This document shows, one piece after another, positions 50,348 through 60,106 of a stretch of 64,000 bases of DNA; position 1 is the stretch's first letter, and each line of letters starts with the position of its first letter. The notes under the pieces were generated by a model. The model was not told where the DNA came from, searched no databases, and saw only the letters and a program-made list of their open reading frames with translations. Source of the stretch: Paenibacillus sp. OVF10. GTDB taxonomy: Bacteria > Bacillota > Bacilli > Paenibacillales > Paenibacillaceae. The position numbers were made by a program, and so were the translations under genes. The stretch spans positions 1,798,001-1,862,000 of the forward strand of contig CP094668.1 of assembly GCA_022836915.1 (NCBI GenBank), written 5' to 3'.

Positions 50348-51718
50348 GTGAGAATACTGGATGTAGCACGTATGGCCTGGGGACAGATCATTCGCAGAAA
50401 AATGGTCACACTGCTGTGCATGATGGGGCTGTCCATCGGCTCTGCCGCCATGATCATTGCACTTAGCGTGGGGCAGTCCGTACAGACCTATAGCGAGAAA
50501 ACATTGAACGACAATTACAAGATGGATGAAATCACGATTACACCCAATGAAGGCATACGTACTGGGAACGGCAAGGGGAATGGTCAGACATCGAAGTTTG
50601 AACGGGGAGCATTGACGTTGGAAAAGATTCAGATTATCCAAAGACTACCCCATGTTGTTGCCGTGGCTCCCATGTTAAAGCTGGATTCGCTGGAAATGGT
50701 GCTTCCGGATGGTCGTAGCACGTATGTTGAGGTCATTGGTACCCAGCTGGAGACCCTGGGCGGGTTTGGATACAAGTATGCTGAGGGACGTGGGGCAGAG
50801 GATGGTCGTATGGCGGCAACCAGTTATGGGGCTGCATTTGGACTCGTGGACCCCAAAGTAACTCAGAAGTTATTTGAGCAGTTGAATGCTGATCCATATA
50901 ACAACGAGCTTTTGGAACAGTTTACGGAAATGTCCGCCAAGCAGGATCAGCTGGTTCAGCAGCTGGTTCAGTTCCGATATGAAGATTATGCAAATGCGAG
51001 CAAAACCAAAATGAGTGGCTCTATACGCGTGTCTGGAGAGTTGACGAAGCCTTCCAACATGGATGAGATGAGTGCTCAAAATGATAAAAAGGTATTTCTG
51101 CCGCTCGATACAGCTCGTGCATTGCAGGATGAGCTTGGATTACAGCAGGCCGACAGCAGTGCGGCCAAACATCTTAACTCGGCTCTGGTCAAGGTTGAGG
51201 ACAAACGTTATGTATCCCAGGTGGAAGAACAGATTAAAAAGCTGACGTTAAACACACAGAGTAATCTGTTCCAAGAGGAAGCGATGGCAGGTCAATTGGC
51301 GATGTACCAAAAAGCGGCATTGGGGATCGGTGGTTTTATCATGCTGTTGGCCTCATTATCCATTATTGTAGCGATGATTATGTCCACGCATCAGCGTCGT
51401 AAACAGATTGGTGTGATGAAGGTGCTGGGCGCAAATCTGTGGCAGATCCGTCAGATGTTTATTACAGAAGCAGCGATGCTTGGATTAATGGGCGGCATAG
51501 CTGGTGTGGGGATCGCCTTTGCTGCCCTCGACGGGGTGAACAGTCTGCTGGCGAGTCAGATGGCAGATCAGATGAATGGTCCGATGACCGTCGTTATTCA
51601 GCAGTCGGCTCTGCCACTTGGCATCGTTTTTGCTGTTCTGGTTGGCATTGTATCGGGTATATATCCGGCAATCAGCGCATCTCGGACCAATGCATTAACT
51701 GTGATCAAATCAATGTAA
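50348..51718 (+). CDS. MacB-like FtsX-family ABC transporter permease
   Basis: 456 aa. One N-terminal membrane helix (VTLLCMMGLSIGSAAMIIAL), a large extracytoplasmic MacB core domain of about 270 residues, and three C-terminal helices (GFIMLLASLSIIVAMIMS, AAMLGLMGGIAGVGIAFAAL, VFAVLVGIVSGIYPAISASR). The LSIGSAAMI stretch and end NALTVIKSM fit the family. GTG 50348 follows AGGAGAGGAAAT. Confidence 0.9.
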   Translation: MRILDVARMAWGQIIRRKMVTLLCMMGLSIGSAAMIIALSVGQSVQTYSEKTLNDNYKMDEITITPNEGIRTGNGKGNGQTSKFERGALTLEKIQIIQRLPHVVAVAPMLKLDSLEMVLPDGRSTYVEVIGTQLETLGGFGYKYAEGRGAEDGRMAATSYGAAFGLVDPKVTQKLFEQLNADPYNNELLEQFTEMSAKQDQLVQQLVQFRYEDYANASKTKMSGSIRVSGELTKPSNMDEMSAQNDKKVFLPLDTARALQDELGLQQADSSAAKHLNSALVKVEDKRYVSQVEEQIKKLTLNTQSNLFQEEAMAGQLAMYQKAALGIGGFIMLLASLSIIVAMIMSTHQRRKQIGVMKVLGANLWQIRQMFITEAAMLGLMGGIAGVGIAFAALDGVNSLLASQMADQMNGPMTVVIQQSALPLGIVFAVLVGIVSGIYPAISASRTNALTVIKSM

Positions 51719-51746
51719 TTTTATCAGCGAAAGGGAAATTGGGCAC

Positions 51747-52823
51747 ATGAAGAAATGGATTAAAATCATCATCACCGTTGTACTTTTGGCAGGTGCAGGA
51801 TACTGGCTGTATGAAAAGTACAAGCCAAAACCGGAGGCGCCTATAGAAATTCCGCCCCCGATTACCTTTGATGTGACACAGGAAACGATGACGCAAACGA
51901 TACAGGTGAAGGGGAAATCCGTATACACCGATCAGACGGATATTTTTGCTCCGTATGCTTCCAACATCAAGCAGTGGCATGTGAAAAGTGGTGAGCAGGT
52001 GAGCAAAGGCGATATCCTGTTTACCCTCGATACTTCCACGTTACAAACAGAAGTAGAACAGTTGCAGAGTGATCTGGAGAAAGCCCAGCTGGAAAATAAG
52101 ATGAATCAGGTTAGCCTGGATCAGGCGAATATGAGCGAGGCGCTTGGCGTGACGGAAGAGGAGCGCAAGAAGGCATTTGCAGACCGGGAAGGCAAACGCC
52201 TGACAAATGAGTTGAATCAAAAAGCACTGGTCCTCAAGGAGAAGGAGATACAGAAAAAGCAGGCAGTAATAAGTAAGTCTGTTGTATATGCTTCTGCTAC
52301 CGGTATATTTCAGATGAATGAAGAGGATAGCAAGACAAGTGCGGTGACGGAAGGACAGCTGATCGGGTCCATTACAAACATCAGCAAACTGAAATTTATG
52401 ACGATTGTTGGTGAGGAAGAAATGTTCAGACTCAAGGTGGGCATGCCAGTTAAGGTGCGAATGACAGCGCAGAAAGACCTGCAATTCACCGGGAAGGTGA
52501 GTAAGGTATCCAAATTCGCCCGCAAGAGTACCGATATGGACCTCAAGCAAGCTTCACAGTTTGACGTGGTCATTGATCTGAAGCCGGACACCAGAATGTA
52601 TGGAGGCGTGAGTCTGGAAGGCGATATCGAGACAATGCGGAAGGATAAAGTGACGGTAGTGTCCAGCCTCGCGATCATGCGGGATCAGACCGAGCCTTAC
52701 GTACTGTTAGACAAAGGCAATGGACAGACAGAGCCGCTGACCATCCAGGCTGGAATGGAATCGGGGGACAAGACGGAAGTGGTTAGTGGCTTAAAACCGG
52801 GAGACATTGTCGTTTTGCCTTAG
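51747..52823 (+). CDS. HlyD/MacA-type periplasmic-adaptor-like efflux subunit
   Basis: 358 aa. One N-terminal membrane anchor (IIITVVLLAGAGYWLY), a lipoyl/biotinyl-like half-domain (WHVKSGEQVSKGDILFTLDT), a coiled-coil hairpin of about 80 residues, and beta-barrel domains (VGMPVKVRMTAQKDLQFTGK). In Gram-positive MacAB-like systems such proteins link the permease to the wall side. Last gene of the operon. Confidence 0.9.
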   Translation: MKKWIKIIITVVLLAGAGYWLYEKYKPKPEAPIEIPPPITFDVTQETMTQTIQVKGKSVYTDQTDIFAPYASNIKQWHVKSGEQVSKGDILFTLDTSTLQTEVEQLQSDLEKAQLENKMNQVSLDQANMSEALGVTEEERKKAFADREGKRLTNELNQKALVLKEKEIQKKQAVISKSVVYASATGIFQMNEEDSKTSAVTEGQLIGSITNISKLKFMTIVGEEEMFRLKVGMPVKVRMTAQKDLQFTGKVSKVSKFARKSTDMDLKQASQFDVVIDLKPDTRMYGGVSLEGDIETMRKDKVTVVSSLAIMRDQTEPYVLLDKGNGQTEPLTIQAGMESGDKTEVVSGLKPGDIVVLP

Positions 52824-52891
52824 ATGTAGGAATATAAGAACAAGGCATTATATGTAATGACTATCTAGACGAGCGGGTTCATTCGGCATTG

Positions 52892-52937
52892 AAAAACACG
52901 AGGTTCATTGTGGCAGATTGCCAGGATGAACCTCGTG
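52892..52937 (-). terminator. Strong hairpin with minus-strand terminator polarity
   Basis: CACGAGGTTCAT (52897-52908) pairs perfectly with ATGAACCTCGTG (52926-52937). The T run is on the minus strand (AAAAA at 52892-52896 on plus). It may stop antisense transcription or act as the operon 3' end. Confidence 0.5.
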
Positions 52938-53049
52938 TGTCGTTTGGAGCAAGGGATGTCCAGATTCCTGCCTCGATTATGGAAAAAATATAATTAAATT
53001 TATATAATTCAATTTACAGTAATATTTACATGTCGTATAATCAGAACAT

Positions 53050-53088
53050 AAGGAGGTGACACCGAACATCATGTTTGTAGATGGATAG
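53050..53088 (+). promoter_or_regulatory. Leader with perfect Shine-Dalgarno and five-codon mini-ORF before the cellulase gene
   Basis: AAGGAGGTGA (53050-53059) precedes ATG 53071, which encodes only MFVDG before TAG at 53086-53088. A second strong ribosome binding site (GGAGGTGAT, 53285-53293) has no start codon at the usual distance, and MSTTQSN (from 53356) is a further mini-ORF. The cellulase transcript may have a regulated leader. Confidence 0.4.
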
Positions 53089-53115
53089 GCGAAGACCTTT
53101 TTTTTAACTGTTTGA

Positions 53116-53129
53116 AGAAAGCGCTTACC
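53116..53129. promoter_or_regulatory. Candidate CcpA cre site in the cellulase leader
   Basis: AGAAAGCGCTTACC matches the cre core (GAAAGCGCTTAC), with mismatches to TGWAANCGNTNWCA only at the two ends. It is about 270 bp before the cellulase start codon. Catabolite repression of cellulase genes is common. Confidence 0.5.
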
Positions 53130-53394
53130 GAATTTGGAAATCAGACATCTCGTAAGTCATTGTTCACACTTCTTCATGTCTAACACACGTTCAACCACAC
53201 CCACCATATTATACTCATTCACATGATTCGCCCTCACACACCATTTGTTTGCTCAAGATTCCAGTTATACAACCATTTCTTTTTGGAGGTGATACAACCA
53301 ACTCATCCGAACGTTCTCTTCGTGCTAAGCATCATAATGACACAGAGGATCAGACATGAGTACAACCCAATCTAACTAAAGGAAAGGTGGAACT

Positions 53395-55838
53395 ATGAAG
53401 ACTAAATTGAAAACCAAATCGAGAGGTAAAAAGATCCTGCGCAAAGGTGTAAAACAAATGCTGGCTGCAACGCTGCTCGCTGCGGGGATTTTCCTGGATT
53501 GTCTCCAGGCTTGACTCAGGCGGCTGAAGCACATGTGGATAATCCATTTGTAGGGGCAACGGCTTATTTGAACCAGGACTATTCGGCTCTCGTAGATACG
53601 TCCATTGCACTGACCAACGATGCATCGTTGAAGGCCAAGATGGAGACGGTCAAATCGTATCCAACCGCAGTATGGGTTGACCGGATTGCTGCGATTAATG
53701 GCGGGGTGAACAATGCCGGACGCAAGAGCATCGAGGAACATCTGGACGCTGCACTTGCTCAAAAGAAACCGGGTACACCGATCACCGCTTCATTTGTTAT
53801 CTATAACTTGCCCGGACGGGATTGTCATGCACTCGCATCGAATGGTGAACTTCCACTAACACAGGCGGCACTGCAGACATATAAAACGGATTATATTGAT
53901 GTCATTGCAGATATCTTCGCAGATCCGAAGTATCAGGATATTCGTATTATTGCCGTCATTGAACCGGACAGTCTGCCTAATCTTGTGACCAACCTGAGTA
54001 CACCAGCTTGTGGTCAAGCCAGCTCAACAGGTATCTATGAGGCGGGTGTGAAGTATGCATTGGACAAGCTGCACGCCATTCCGAATGTGTACAACTATTT
54101 GGATATCGGCCACTCTGGCTGGCTTGGATGGGATAACAACCGTTCTGCAGCAGTCGCGCTGTATACAAGTGTTGTGCAAGGGACAGCCGCGGGTCTGAGC
54201 AGTGCAGATGGTTTCATTACAAATACAGCGAACACTACACCGCTGGGGGAACCGAATCTGTCTAACCCTGATCTTAATATCGGTGGACAACCGATTAAAT
54301 CGGCCAAGTTTTATGAGTGGAATCCTTATTTTGACGAAACCGATTTCACTGCTGCGCTGTATGCCGATTTCGTACAAGCTGGATGGCCAAGCAGCACAGG
54401 TTTCCTGATTGATACTAGCCGGAATGGGTGGGGCGGGGTAGACCGTCCAGCATCTGCTACGGGCAGCAACATCAACGATTATGTGAATTCCGGACGTGTA
54501 GACCGCCGGGAGCATCGGGGGAACTGGTGTAATGCCAGTGGCGCAGGTATTGGTGAAGCACCTAAGGCTGCACCAGGACCAGCGCATCTGGATGCTTATG
54601 TATGGGTGAAACCTCCGGGTGAATCCGATGGCTCCAGCTCCGAAATTCCGAATAACGAAGGTAAAGGTTTCGACCGGATGTGTGATCCAACCTTCACAAC
54701 TCGTGATGGTGTATTAACAGGTGCATTGCCTAATGCCCCAGTATCGGGTCACTGGTTCCATGATCAATTCGTGGCACTGGTGAAAAACGCATTCCCTGTA
54801 CTTCCTGCAAGTAACGGTGGAGGCAATCCTCCGGGCGGAACAACAGCTCCGGCAGCACCAGCAGCATTGACGGCTACTGCCGGTAACGCTCAAGTCTCCC
54901 TGACGTGGGCTGCTTCTACAGGGGCCACAAGTTATAGTGTGAAGCGGGCACTGAGTGCATCAGGTCCATTCACAACGATTGCAGCCAATGTAAGTGGAAC
55001 ATCTTACAGCAACACCGGCCTGATCAACGGTACAACCTATTATTATGTGGTAACGGCAACCAATGCAGCAGGTGAAAGTGTTAACTCTGTCACAGCTACA
55101 GCTACACCGGTTGCAGGGGTAACGGCGCCAGCTGCACCGACTGCTCTCACAGCAACCGCAGGCAATGCACAGGTGAGCCTGACGTGGACTGCTTCTACAG
55201 GTGCAACAAGTTATAATGTGAAACGCGCACTGAGTGCAACAGGTCCGTTCACAACGATCGCGGCGAATGTGAGCGGTACGTCCTACACCAACACTGCCCT
55301 CACGAACGGCACAACGTATCATTATGTGGTAAGTGCAGTGAATACAGCAGGGCAAAGTGTCAATTCCGCTGTAGCTTCCGCGACACCTCAAAGTGTCGTT
55401 GTACCAACGAGTGATCTTGTCGTGCAATATCGTGCTGGAGATACCAATGCTCAAGATAGCCAGATCAAACCGTATTTCAACATCAAAAATCTGGGTAGTA
55501 CTGCTGTGAATCTGAGTGATCTGAAGATCCGGTACTACTTCTCCAAAGAAGGCTCGGCTGCGATGGATTCTGCCATCGATTATGCTCAAGTTGGCGGAGC
55601 CAATATCCAGCGTACCTTCACAGACTCGTATGTGGAGTTGAGCTTCACATCTGGCGCTGGCAGCATTCAGGCTGGTGGACAGACTGGAGACATCCAGCTT
55701 CGCATGTACAAAACAGACTGGTCCAACTTTGACGAGACGAATGACTACTCTTTCGATCCAACGAAAACATCCTACAAGGATTGGAATAAGGTAACGCTCT
55801 ACCAAGGTGGAAACCTGGTATGGGGCATTGAGCCTTAA
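53395..55838 (+). CDS. GH6 cellulase (probable cellobiohydrolase) with two FN3 modules and CBM3 (one apparent frameshift)
   Basis: About 814 aa. Basic signal peptide (KTKLKTKSRGKKILRKGVKQ then MLAATLLAAGIF) ending near QAAEA. GH6 domain, residues ~45-470: YPTAVWVDRIAAINGG, FVIYNLPGRDCHALASNGEL, IAVIEPDSLPNLV, YLDIGHSGWLGWDNN and DAYVWVKPPGESDG. The long C-terminal loop region (NNEGKGFDRMCDPTF) is typical of exo-acting members. A Gly/Pro linker, two near-identical FN3 modules and a C-terminal CBM3 (DLVVQYRAGDTNAQDSQIKP) follow. The frame breaks in T4 at 53489-53492, inside the signal peptide. ATG 53395 follows AAAGGTGG. Confidence 0.92.
54847..55388 (+). repeat. Tandem duplication of an FN3 module within the cellulase gene
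   Basis: Two copies of about 91 codons (54847-55119 and 55123-55388) share long identical stretches, for example LTATAGNAQVSLTW, GPFTTIAANVSGTSY and NGTTY. The high DNA identity points to a recent duplication or gene conversion. Confidence 0.8.
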
Positions 55839-55860
55839 AATTTACTCGTAATTGTCGTAA

Positions 55861-55897
55861 CCGCAATCCTCAGTATATTAGAGGATTGCGGTTTTTT
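55861..55897 (+). terminator. Rho-independent terminator of the cellulase gene
   Basis: CCGCAATCCTC (55861-55871), 9-nt loop, GAGGATTGCGG (55881-55891), then T6. Confidence 0.9.
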
Positions 55898-55955
55898 GCT
55901 ATTCATTACAAGAGTCATCTTGAAATGAAGTACTTGATCAACTGAGGAACGTAGT

Positions 55956-56100
55956 GGAGGGGACGAAATCGATTCTGAAGAAGCGAAGCTGAAAGCTTTC
56001 TGCAAGAAAGCTACTTCGTAAGCATCATCTCGCCTTTATACCCGGATTTTTCCCTTGGAAAGGGGATGGAAGAAAATCCGGGGATAACAGCGATCATAAG
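55956..56100. repeat. Structured intergenic repeat, copy 1
   Basis: About 145 bp, similar to 59134-59275. It shares CTGAA.AAGCGAAGC, a GCTTTCTG.AAGAAAGC hairpin, CGGATTTT...CCCTT..AAAGGG and GGGGATAACAGCGAT. Two hairpins are possible: CTTTCTGCAAGAAAG, and CCCGGATTTT...AAAATCCGGG with an inner CCCTT/AAGGG. No coding potential. Confidence 0.62.
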
Positions 56101-56226
56101 AACGATTCGTAACCGGAACGGATATCCCTCACAGCTGCAAGTGCTTATTCCCAAATGACTCCTAAAAACACTGATTATTGATCGTTTTGGACGGATATTT
56201 GCCTAGGGTCTGGCAGGCAGGATGTC

Positions 56227-56345
56227 TATAATAGAACCCGATGGGCGGGATCACCTCGCTCGGATTGGAAAGAGAATGGAAGGGGGACCGCACTCTGGTA
56301 GTCGGGCAAGCTGATTTCTCTTTTTTAATTTTGTAAGCGTAATCA
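56227..56345 (+). promoter_or_regulatory. Promoter, structured leader and cre-like site before the rhamnogalacturonan lyase gene
   Basis: TATAAT at 56227-56232 is a -10 candidate with no clear -35. The leader can form CCCGA/TCGGG long-range pairing and AGAGAA (56271-56276) with TTCTCT (56316-56321), directly followed by a T run, as in transcription attenuators. TGTAAGCGTAATCA (56332-56345) matches the cre consensus with one mismatch. The match to known riboswitch classes is poor. Confidence 0.45.
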
Positions 56346-56455
56346 TTACGTGTTGAAATCTTCTTTCGAAGAAGGCCTCTATGAATTATCGAACGTCTAA
56401 TCATCATCGATGTGTACAAGCGTTACCCATTCTGTCTCAAGGAGCGTGAAGGTGG

Positions 56456-58865
56456 ATGAACTCAGAAACAACAGCGCCGGTACATAAGGGATCGGTGTCA
56501 GGTCAGCAATCCGGTCGCAGGAAGGCTCGTATGCCACTTGCAGCCAAGGTGCTCTCTTCGGCACTTAGCGTAGCTTTGCTCATTGGAGGAACAGCTGGCG
56601 TTACGGGAGCGGAAGCTTCCAACGGTAATATGGCGACGGAGGCTGGCCTGCAATCAAATAAGGGGGCAGTCACATGAAAGAGATTCAACTGGAATATCTG
56701 GATCGCGGTCTGGTGGCTGCATCGACATCTGAAGGTGTTTTTCTCAGTTGGAGATTGCTTGGTGACGAGGCCACAGGGTATAGCGACAAAGGGCTGACAG
56801 GTACGGACTTTAACGTCTATCGTGATGGCAAAAAGATCGCTACGGTCACCGACAGCACCAACTATGTAGATTCCGCGGGTAAATCGTCTTCCCGTTATGA
56901 AGTGGCAGCGGTGAACAAGAAGGGCAAGGAGAGCAAACGCAGTGCATCCGTCAAACCTTGGGCGAACGGGTATGTGGACATTCCACTGCAAAAACCCGCC
57001 GATGGTGTGACGCCTGCCGGAGAAGCTTATACGTATTCTGCCAATGACATGAGTGTGGGTGATGTGGACGGGGATGGCCAATATGAATTTTTCGTCAAAT
57101 GGGACCCTTCCAATGCCAAGGACGTATCGCAGAAAGGATACACCGGTAAAACCTACATTGATGCTTACACCATAGACGGACAATTGCTGTACCGAATTGA
57201 TCTTGGGGTCAACATTCGTGCAGGTGCTCACTATACACAGATGCTCGTTTATGATTTTGACGGGGATGGTAAAGCCGAGATGATGTTCAAGACCGCTCCG
57301 GGCACGAAGATTATCAAATATAACAAAAAAGGAAAAGTGACCTCCGAGAAATACATCACGCTTCCTAAGCAGGATCGCAAGGCAGGGTACTCGAACGAAG
57401 ATGATTATCGTTTAAGTGCGGATGGTTACTACGATCACGTGGTGGATATGTTCAGGAACTGGCATAAACACGACGAGGTTGTGAAGGGGAACTGGCCTGC
57501 AACATTGGAAGAGGCTTTTGGAATGGAGAAAAAATATAACTACCCATTATCTCAGCAGGATGCCGAGAGCCTGGCCGACTACTTCATTGATGTATATGCG
57601 GTAGAACGCAGCAACCGCAATGAGTTGCGCAAGTTTGAAGGTTTTATCGTGGATGGGCCGGAGTATGTTACGGTATTTGAAGGCAAATCAGGTAAAGAGC
57701 TGGAGACGATTCCATATGAACCCGAGCGTCATGATGACGGCCTGATGTGGGGCGATTATGCCATGGCACGGATCGAACCGGGCAATCGTGTGGACCGTTT
57801 CCTGGCAGGCGTGGCGTATTTGGATGGCAAGAAACCATCTGCAATCTTTGCACGCGGATATTATACACGTTCAACGATGGTTGCCTACAATTGGGACGGC
57901 AAGAAGCTGAAAAAGGAATGGAAAGTGGACAGCGGCTGGACACCGATGAAGAACCCGTTTAATGATGGGCCACATGGGGTGGATGGCACAGATCCGCAGT
58001 ATGGCTCCATTACAACTCAGGGTGCGCACTATTTCAGTGTGGCGGATGTGGATGGAGACGGCAAACAGGAGATCATCTATGGCTCCGCTACGATTGATCA
58101 TGATGGAAGTGTGTTGTACAGCTCCACAGACCTGATGCCTGCCGAAAGTGCTGCACCGGGAACCATTGCCCGTCTGGGTCATGGGGATGCTCTTCATGTG
58201 GCAGACATCGACCCAGATCGTCCGGGACTAGAGATTTTCATGGTTCACGAGGGTGGTCCGTGGGCGCCATACGGTTATTCCCTGCGTGATGCGAAGACCG
58301 GAGAAGTAATCTACGGTGGGTACACAGGGAAAGATACCGGTCGCGGCATGGTGGGGATGTTGATCCGACTCGTCGTGGACTGGAGACATGGGCTGTAGGT
58401 TTGTGGACAGCTAAGGGTGAGAAAATCAGTGATCAAGCACCGGGAACCAATATGAATATACGTTGGGCTGCCGATATGACGACACAGATCGTTGATGGTG
58501 CGATTGATGTTACACCAACCATCAAAGACTGGAATCGTGGCACGTTGCTGACGGCAACAGGCACATTGACCAACAATCACACCAAAGGTACGCCTTCTCT
58601 CGTGGCTGATATCTTCGGGGATTGGCGGGAAGAGATGCTGGTGAGAACCACGGACAGCTCAGCGATTCGTATCTATCTCAGTACCGAGAAAACGGACCGC
58701 AAGTTGTACACCTTGATGCATGATGCGATGTATCGTGTCGGCATTGCCGGACAGAACAGTGGATATAACCAGCCTTCCTATCCGTCCTTTTACATGGCAT
58801 CGGATATTGAGTGGTCAAAAGTAACGCTGGCTAAGTTCTACACGCCAGGTAAGGGCGGAAAGTAA
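56456..58865 (+). CDS. PL11 rhamnogalacturonan lyase, YesW/YesX-type (two apparent frameshifts)
   Basis: About 803 aa. N-terminus is long and basic before the signal peptide core VLSSALSVALLIGGTAGV. The mature enzyme starts QLEYLDRGLVAASTSEGVFL, a PL11 hallmark. Repeated calcium-binding Asp loops of the eight-bladed propeller are visible: VGDVDGDGQYEFF, DFDGDGKAEMM, VADVDGDGKQEIIYG. The catalytic region AGAHYTQM and the end FYMASDIEWSKV also fit. The frame breaks in G5 near 56664 (AAGGGGGCAG) and in G4 at 58353-58356; repair gives MVGDVDPTRRGLETWAVGLW. It cleaves the pectin rhamnogalacturonan I backbone outside the cell. Start ATG 56456 follows GGAGCGTGAAGGTGG. Confidence 0.92.
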
Positions 58866-58973
58866 ACAGGCTTGAGTAATAATAGCTAGCAATAACAACA
58901 TAACATGTGTTCATGATCAGACTGTAACGTAACGCAACGTCATCCGCTTTAAGTATTTTTATCGAAGCTTGGA

Positions 58974-59022
58974 AGCTCTGAAATTCCAATGTGTCTCGCA
59001 CATGGAGTTTCAGAGCTTTTTT
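58974..59022 (+). terminator. Rho-independent terminator of the lyase gene
   Basis: AGCTCTGAAA (58974-58983) pairs with TTTCAGAGCT (59008-59017), with further inner pairing, then T6. Confidence 0.85.
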
Positions 59023-59133
59023 CACATAAGGATCTGCGGATAAAGCTTGGCGTTTTCCCAGCCATCCGTGTTACATCATTCTTTTACATAAGTTAAGTCT
59101 AAATAAGTTGAACTAATCATTTACACGATAACA

Positions 59134-59275
59134 GAGAGGACAGAAAAAACCTGAAAAAGCGAAGCGTTCGCCTAAATGCTTTCTGAAAGAAAGCTGCATC
59201 GGAAGCATAAGCTATCCCCGGATTTTCCCTTTAGAAAGGGAATCAATAAATCTGGGGATAACAGCGATTGGAAGG
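59134..59275. repeat. Structured intergenic repeat, copy 2
   Basis: Second copy of the element at 55956-56100. Hairpin GCTTTCTGAAAGAAAGC is intact. The second hairpin is CCCCGGATTT...AAATCTGGGG with inner CCCTTT/AAAGGG; a changed base keeps pairing as G-U. With copy 1 it brackets the lyase gene. Confidence 0.62.
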
Positions 59276-59310
59276 TTGTTCTGTCATCGTAGTGTCAGTG
59301 TTAATAATCT

Positions 59311-59926
59311 TTATTTCAACTTATATAGATGCTCGGTAGAAGCGAACGCTTTAATTGTGTAGTTACCTTCATCATGGATCAATGTGGTGATGGAGCACTC
59401 GGGGATCAATTGGTTCTGCATAGCAATAAAATCGGAATGCCAGACGTTAAGCTCGCGCTCGGTAAAGGTTTGCACCAGAAAATCAGTAATGAGTCCACCA
59501 TGTGCAACCACAATAATGTTACTGTTCTCTGGCTCTTCATTAGCTAATTCGGTTAGGAGGAGGCCAGACGTTCACCAGCCTGTTTGGCCGAGTCTCCCAC
59601 GGGTGGGATGTAATCTGGGTCAGACGTACATCGATCCCACATCGCAATGAATTCTTCGAATGACTGATCCGGGCAATCGCCCCAATTGGCACGTTCGCGC
59701 AGGCGAGGATCTTCGGTTATACAGGAAGGGGTGTGGCGGGCAATCATACTTGCGGTTTCTCGGGCTCGTCGAAGTGGGCTGGTCAGGATTTTAGTAACAA
59801 GATAGGTAGCTCTGGCAAAATGAAGTGCTGTGGCTTCGGCTTGTAAAACCCTTTGGAAGTGAGGGAGACATCTCCGATTCGTCGTTCTTTGAGACCATGT
59901 CTCACCAAATGAAAGGTGGTACTCAT
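59311..59926 (-). CDS. Histidine phosphatase (phosphoglycerate-mutase-like; two apparent frameshifts)
   Basis: About 205 aa. Catalytic motif LVRHGLKERRIGDVSLTSKG near the N-terminus, second Arg in ILTSPLRRARETASMIA, and the second catalytic His in NIIVVAHGGLITDF. One base is missing near 59845-59851 and one near 59556-59563; repair gives SKGLLQAEATALHF and ERLASLLTELANEEP. ATG 59926 follows AAGGAGGATT. Broad-specificity phosphatase; substrate unknown. Transcribed alone, divergent from the AraC regulator. Confidence 0.85.
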
Positions 59927-60106
59927 GATTAGAATCCTCCTTAAGTATAGACAGTCACATACAATAATTAGATAACATGCTAATTATATATTTATCTAAT
60001 AAAATAACGCAATGAGGCGTTTAACTAAGACAGTTTATTTTCAACCTATAGAATTGCTACAATGGAGAAAAGTGAGGATCGTTTGTTGAGGACTGGAGGT
60101 ATGGAC

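Noticed and set aside
54960..55805. 281-codon minus-strand frame opposite the FN3/CBM3 part of the cellulase
   Set aside because: Shadow of the repeated FN3 coding sequence; Cys/Arg/Thr-rich without start signals.
56240..56330. c-di-GMP (GEMM) or other known riboswitch before the lyase gene
   Set aside because: A few bases such as GGGCAAGC and GCACTC recall GEMM, but the order and the tetraloop-receptor parts are missing. Reported only as an unassigned structured leader.
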